This document shows, in pieces, positions 59,846 through 64,000 of a stretch of 64,000 nucleotides of DNA (positions within the stretch are counted from its first letter, which is position 1; each line of letters opens with the position of its first letter). The stretch lies in contig NC_048555.1 in assembly GCF_902806685.2 (NCBI RefSeq), positions 12,586,001 through 12,650,000 on the forward strand. Reading direction: 5' to 3'. Below the pieces are notes generated by a model. The model made no database searches. It saw only the letters and a list, made by a program, of their open reading frames with translations, and was not told where the DNA came from. The position numbers were made by a program, and so were the translations under genes. The DNA comes from Maniola hyperantus. Taxonomy: Eukaryota; Arthropoda; Insecta; Lepidoptera; Nymphalidae.

Positions 59846-60624
59846 CCTATGTCGACTTTAGAATCTCATATTACATTAGGTACAACTTCATCGCCATCGC
59901 CATACTATACTTAGTTTAAATCCGACATACTTTGAAGTCATTTCGGTAATTAAATATTACTATACAAACTTGACCGATATTTATGTTTATTAGTTGGTCT
60001 AACGTAATACGTAAAGGCTTGGACACACAACGCGTGATGGCTGCGTGTCTAACGTGGCTTTGAAGAGATCTAATTATTTTAAGAAACTATATGAAACTAT
60101 AGCTTATACTCGCGAAAATCCTTTCTTAGCGGATGTCTACGTCATAATAGCTACCTGCGTGCCAAATTTTAACCTGATCCGTCCAGTAGTTTGAGCTGTG
60201 CGTTGATAGATCAATTAGTCACCTTTTCCTTTTATATAGTTCAAGCACGCACGTCCTGCCGCACGCTTGCCGCTACGCTTTGTGTATGACCAAGTCTCAA
60301 GTGTTGTAAGTCGTAAGCCTTCAGAAGGCCAGTCTAGCCCCCAACACCGGCGCTTTTGGCTTTCATAATTTTATCGACGCATACGCATCGACGCAGTGGA
60401 CCGCGACCTGCGTGCGCGCACGTTATCTAATAAAGCGTTATTATAGTTAATAACCGCGCAAAATAAAAATTGGTTAATCATTCTATTAATTTATAATACA
60501 TAATTGGGTAGGAAGGTACCTACTTATTTTTTATTGTTAAATAAATTTTTCGGTACTTCGTGCGCTTGCAAATTAATAATCGCTTAAATTATTATAAATT
60601 TTATAACAGGTTTATTAATCATAG
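59846..60624. other. Intergenic stretch with one interspersed-repeat fragment
   Basis: The fragment at about 60105-60245 (CTTATACTCGCGAAAATCCT, GATCCGTCCAGTAGTTTGAG) belongs with 15597. The rest, including a GC-richer patch near 60245-60430, has no recognised feature. Confidence 0.45.
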
Positions 60625-60798
60625 CTATCGCTACTAGCTTTCGTTCGCGCGCATTTAGGTTTTAAAACTCCCCTGGGAACTCTTTTATTTTCCGGGATAA
60701 AAAGTAGATGCAAAAAATGATGTCGATCCGTTGCTCCGTTGCGATGTGATTGAAGGACAAACCAACAAACAAACGCACTTTCGCATTTATAATAGTAA
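60625..60798 (+). repeat. CCCGCGACTTCG-family variant
   Basis: CTACTAGCTTTCGTTCGCGC, CCGGGATAAAAAGTAGATGC and ACGCACTTTCGCATTTATAA. Confidence 0.78.
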
Positions 60799-60944
60799 TT
60801 GAAAAAAAACTTTAAAAACGTATAATTTTGGTGTTTAATATTTGCTTACCTATAAGTATTTACTTAGTTAGCTATAATAAATTAATATCAAGTTAATTAA
60901 ATCAATGCAAAATCAATTATTGATTTGAATTTTTGCAGTTACCA

Positions 60945-60981
60945 TTTATCTTAATATCTAGTTACTAGATATTAAGATAAA
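60945..60981. repeat. Perfect 18-bp palindrome
   Basis: TTTATCTTAATATCTAGT and its exact inverse, separated by a single T. Confidence 0.9.
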
Positions 60982-61009
60982 CTAGATTCTAGTAGGTACC
61001 TAGGTGTCT

Positions 61010-61115
61010 AAGTCAAAGTCAAATGATTTATTCAAAATAGGTAATAAATTACTCTTTTCGATTGTCAGTTGTTGGATTTGTAAGATATTATAGTGGTGAT
61101 AATTATCATAAATTT
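61010..61115 (-). repeat. LINE 3' end fragment
   Basis: AAGTCAAATGATTTATTCAA, AATAGGTAATAAATTACTC and GATATTATAGTGGTGATAAT match 11949-12078. A (TATTC)n run follows at about 61133-61157. Confidence 0.7.
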
Positions 61116-61208
61116 ATATAATTATAATAAAAATATATTCTATTCTATTCTATTCTATAGGACTTTATAATAAACAGAAGTGAAATTACGAGTGTTTGAA
61201 CAGTAACA

Positions 61209-61284
61209 ATGCAGTGCCGTATAAAACTGTTTATGTTGTTGTGTGTGACCACGTTGGGAGGATGCTATGGAAGCCACTTTAATG
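61209..61284 (+). CDS. First coding exon of a secreted-protein gene (signal peptide), unidentified
   Basis: ATG at 61209 in the context AACAATGC opens 25 codons, MQCRIKLFMLLCVTTLGGCY then GSHFN, ending in one base of the next codon at a consensus donor G/GTAAGT (61285). A charged start (R4, K6), a hydrophobic core (LFMLLCVTTLG) and small residues before a likely cleavage site after GGCYG make a classic signal peptide. TTTATAATAAACAG about 45 nt upstream may be a TATA box, or the preceding TATTCTATAG may be an acceptor of a 5' UTR exon. No second exon is visible in the rest of the window, which is mostly repeats, so the gene probably continues to the right. The mature protein is unknown. Confidence 0.6.
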
Positions 61285-61439
61285 GTAAGTAACTTTGGCC
61301 TATTTTTGTAGCAATCATCATCAAAATCGGGCTAGCCAAAGTTTTACCATGACATGAGACATGAATGCAAATAAATAAAGAATAACAATAATAATAATAA
61401 CATCATCTCCATTTTACCGCTGTGGGGGTTTTTTTAGAG

Positions 61440-61870
61440 TAAAAAACCGGCCAAGTGCGAGTCAGCCTCGCACACTGAGGGTTCCGTACTACAGTCGTAT
61501 TTTTTCGACATTTTTCACGATAATTTAAAAACTATGATGCATAAAAATAAATAAAAATCTGTTTTAGAATGCACAGGTAAAGCCCTTTCATATGATATCC
61601 CACTTGATATAGTTATCTTACTTCGAATAATGAAAATACTAATTATTAGTTCATGACCACAATTTAATTTTTTTTGTGTGATCTAACCCTAAATTCACGG
61701 TTTTCAGATTTTTCCCCTAAAGCCAGCTATAAGACCCACCTACCTGCCAAATTTCATGATTCTAGGTCAACGGGAAGTACCCTGTAGGTTTCTTGACAGA
61801 CACAGACAGACAGACAACAAAGTGATCCTATAAGGGTTCCGTTTTTCCTTTTGAGGTACGGAACCCTCAA
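61440..61870 (-). repeat. GGTTCCGTAC-family repeat, full length, minus strand
   Basis: AAAACCGGCCAAGTGCGAGT to TTTTCCTTTTGAGGTACGGA then ACCCTC, the inverse of 1535-1966 with all parts present. Confidence 0.9.
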
Positions 61871-62062
61871 AATGGCGAGCTAACGAGCAGGCGGGTCACG
61901 ATGTTAAGTGATTACCGCCGCCCATGAATTGCCGGCCTTTTAGGAATTTGTTGGTCCACCCCTTGAATAACCCCATGCTGTAATCTAATGGAAACACCGC
62001 CGAAGGGAATTGATTCCACAGTTTATTTGACATCTCCTGGTGTAATAATAAGCGCTGTGGTT
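61871..62062 (-). mobile_element. LINE (CR1/jockey-like) 3' end, minus strand
   Basis: GAGCAGGCGGGTCACGATGT, ATTACCGCCGCCCATGAATT and TTGTTGGTCCACCCCTTGAA are the inverse of the 3' end at 47285-47795. Confidence 0.82.
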
Positions 62063-63205
62063 TCATTAGAGCACTTTGTTGTCTGTCTATCCGTCGTATC
62101 TGTCAAGAAAACCTGTAGGGTAGTTACTTTCCGTTGTCCTAGAATCATGAAATTTGGCAGGTAGGTAGATCTTATAGCACAAGTAAAGGAAAAAATCCTA
62201 AAGCCGTGAATTTGTGATTACATCAGCAAAAAACATGATAATTAATGTTCATGAACAAATAATTAGTTTTTCCAATTTCAAAGATAACTATACCAAGTGG
62301 GGTATCATAATATAGTTAATATTTAATCATTAATTAATATTATCTACACTTCTACACTAATATTATAAAGAGGAAAACTTTGTTTGTTTGTTTGTACTGA
62401 ATAGGCTCAAAAACTACTGGACCGATTTTAAAAATTCTTTCACCATTCGAAAGCTACATTATCCACGAGTAACATAGGCTATATTTTATTTTGGAAAAAA
62501 ATAGAGTTCCGTAAGATATTTGGGTTTTTCGGACACAAGGTGTAAAAAATCAACCAGAAAAGTTACTTATTTTGCGTACGCTGCCTAAACTATAAAAGAT
62601 AGAACCATAAAATGTTCTAATTAATTGTAGATCTTATAAATATCTACAAAAAAGTCCGCAACACACTATACCCATCTATGTCGAGTGAGGCACAGCAACC
62701 ATTTTTTTATTTAAAAATCTTGAATTTTTTTTGGACTACATTTAAACGCGTTTATTTTACTCATGCTATTAATCCTTATCAAAATAAATGATTTCATCAC
62801 TAAGAACAGTTTATGGAGATAATATTTGGTCTTTGAATGATTAAAATTGGACGTTTGGTTTTGAAGTTATGGCGAAATTAAAATATTACGATTTCTGCTG
62901 CACGGCCCGTTGTATTATATAAAGAGGTAATGTCGTTAAGTTTGTTTGTAGGGGGTAATCTTTAGAACTACTGAACCGATTTTAAAAATTCTTTCACCAG
63001 TAGAAAGCTACATTATTCCTGAGTGACATAGGCTATACGGGATCTTTAAAAACCTAAATCTACGCGGGCGAAGCCGCGGGGATCAGCTAGTCATTATATA
63101 AAACAGATTTTTGATTTCTCATGTAAAATGTCGAAAAAATACGACTGTGGTACGGAACCCTCGGTGCGCGAGTCTGACTCGCATTTGGCCGGTTTGTTTT
63201 AAATA
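62063..63205 (+). repeat. GGTTCCGTAC-family repeat split by another interspersed repeat
   Basis: The left part (GTTGTCTGTCTATCCGTCGT to CCAAGTGGGGTATCATAATA) ends at about 62310. The right part (TATAAAACAGATTTTTGATT to GAGTCTGACTCGCATTTGGC) resumes at about 63096. Between them, 62345-63095 holds an element from CACTAATATTATAAAGAGGA to GCCGCGGGGATCAGCTAGT, with the segment CGATTTTAAAAATTCTTTCA present twice. Confidence 0.8.
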
Positions 63206-63467
63206 CAGACATTTACCTTCCTACTTAAAGAGTTTGCTCGAGTTTAATAAATAATTAGAACCAGCGATCGTTTAAGGTCATCACGACAATTTTATTAATA
63301 TTTGACCCACTTTAAAATCTTATTTTCACAACGAGTTTGACCTAGACTTTAGCCTACGAGTAAATAGACACCTGAAAAATATGTTCCCCCGAATAGGTCT
63401 ACCTAGGTAGATACCTAATTTTGCTAGAAGAGGTAAGAGAGGTAAATAGGTCCTAGGTGTACTTAGT
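63206..63467. other. Short stretch without recognised features
   Basis: AT-rich, with TAGGTAGATACCTA-like short palindromes near 63403-63418. Nothing further supportable. Confidence 0.35.
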
Positions 63468-63660
63468 ACACGACAGGTTGAAATGGAAATCGGGGTTCGC
63501 CCCGCACACCCGCGAACTTAAAATTTAACATGATTTAACTCCTCACGCGATATTTTAATTTTTTGTGTCAAATTTCATGTCAAAGTACCCGTACTTTTGA
63601 CATGACAGTTGACCCATAGAGTTAAAATGGCGCGTGAGGAGTCATTTTGTACGGACTAGG
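63468..63660. repeat. MITE family I fragment followed by compact element J
   Basis: ACACGACAGGTTGAAATGGA is the left arm of family I. From about 63536, TAACTCCTCACGCGATATTT and the inverse AAAATGGCGCGTGAGGAGTC form a compact J palindrome with CATGTCAAAGTAC in the arms. Confidence 0.8.
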
Positions 63661-63667
63661 TGACTAG

Positions 63668-63903
63668 TGCCCTGTTTATCAAACATTACAAGTCTACAAG
63701 CTCACAAGTTACAAGTTACAAAGGCATTTTTGATGAACAAAACCACAAATACAAGTGTGAAACACATCTTGTATTACAAGTGATATTACTCGTAGCTTGT
63801 AGTTTACAAGTATAGTTTTGATAAACGCATTCTTGTAAAAATGCACAAATTTACAAGAGAAACGCTTGTAATACAAGACTTGTAACGTTTGATAAACAGG
63901 GCA
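63668..63903. repeat. MITE family P, nested in J flank
   Basis: Ends TGCCCTGTTTATCAAACATT and its near-exact inverse. The interior is built of CTTGTAA/TTACAAG motifs. TAG on both sides is a likely 3-bp target duplication. The J flank (ACAACTTTACAAGCTCTGAA, then TCTCTGTATATCTTTGGTTT) resumes at 63909 and runs to the window end. Confidence 0.9.
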
Positions 63904-64000
63904 TAGGTATACAACTTTACAAGCTCTGAAAATATTCAAACGTCTCTGTATATCTTTGGTTTATAATATTTGGCCGTTAGTGTATAAGTAGAAGTACACC

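Overview
This window is intronic and intergenic DNA from a moth or butterfly (Lepidoptera). The evidence is the set of repeats that recur throughout: a family ending near CCCGCGACTTCGTCCGCGT and ATAATATTAGTATGG, a family carrying GGCCAAGTGCGAGTC and GGTTCCGTAC, tRNA-derived SINEs, and many palindromic MITEs. I cannot name the species.

The host gene that fills the window is the HECT-type E3 ubiquitin ligase Nedd4, on the + strand from about 3.75 kb to 52.65 kb. I resolved 24 coding exons with GT-AG junctions in consistent phase. They join into 3,273 nt, a protein of 1,090 residues: C2 domain (exons 2-6), a spacer with three micro-exons and a short repeated motif (exons 6-10), WW1 (exon 11), a 202-residue acidic linker (exon 13), WW2 (exon 15), WW3 (exons 16-17) and the HECT domain (exons 18-24). 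The catalytic cysteine codon is split between the last two exons. A second candidate first exon at 5259-5282 joins exon 2 in the same phase and would give an N terminus 36 residues shorter.

The introns are packed with transposons. The main ones are an apparently intact IS630/Tc1/mariner-superfamily transposon (8775-10938), a 5'-truncated LINE with a full reverse transcriptase (34228-36768, minus strand), a Ty3/gypsy-type LTR retrotransposon with LTRs that read as identical but with its gag and 5' pol regions deleted (38654-45189, minus strand), LINE 3' ends, SINEs and about fifteen families of palindromic MITEs, several nested. At about half of the Nedd4 acceptors a repeat ends only about 20-60 nt upstream of the exon.

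The 3' part of the locus shows local duplication. A decayed partial copy of HECT exon 22 lies in intron 22, and a decayed copy of the stop-codon region lies about 1.5 kb past the gene. Two MITEs have amplified internal segments into arrays: 132-bp units at 38.5/45.2-46.0 kb and 61/68-bp units at 52.9-54.0 kb.

From 54.4 kb onward the sequence is mostly repeats. At 61209-61284 a short exon encodes a likely signal peptide followed by a strong donor site, probably the start of another + strand gene that continues beyond the window. I saw no rRNA, functional tRNA, CRISPR array, operon or other prokaryotic feature.
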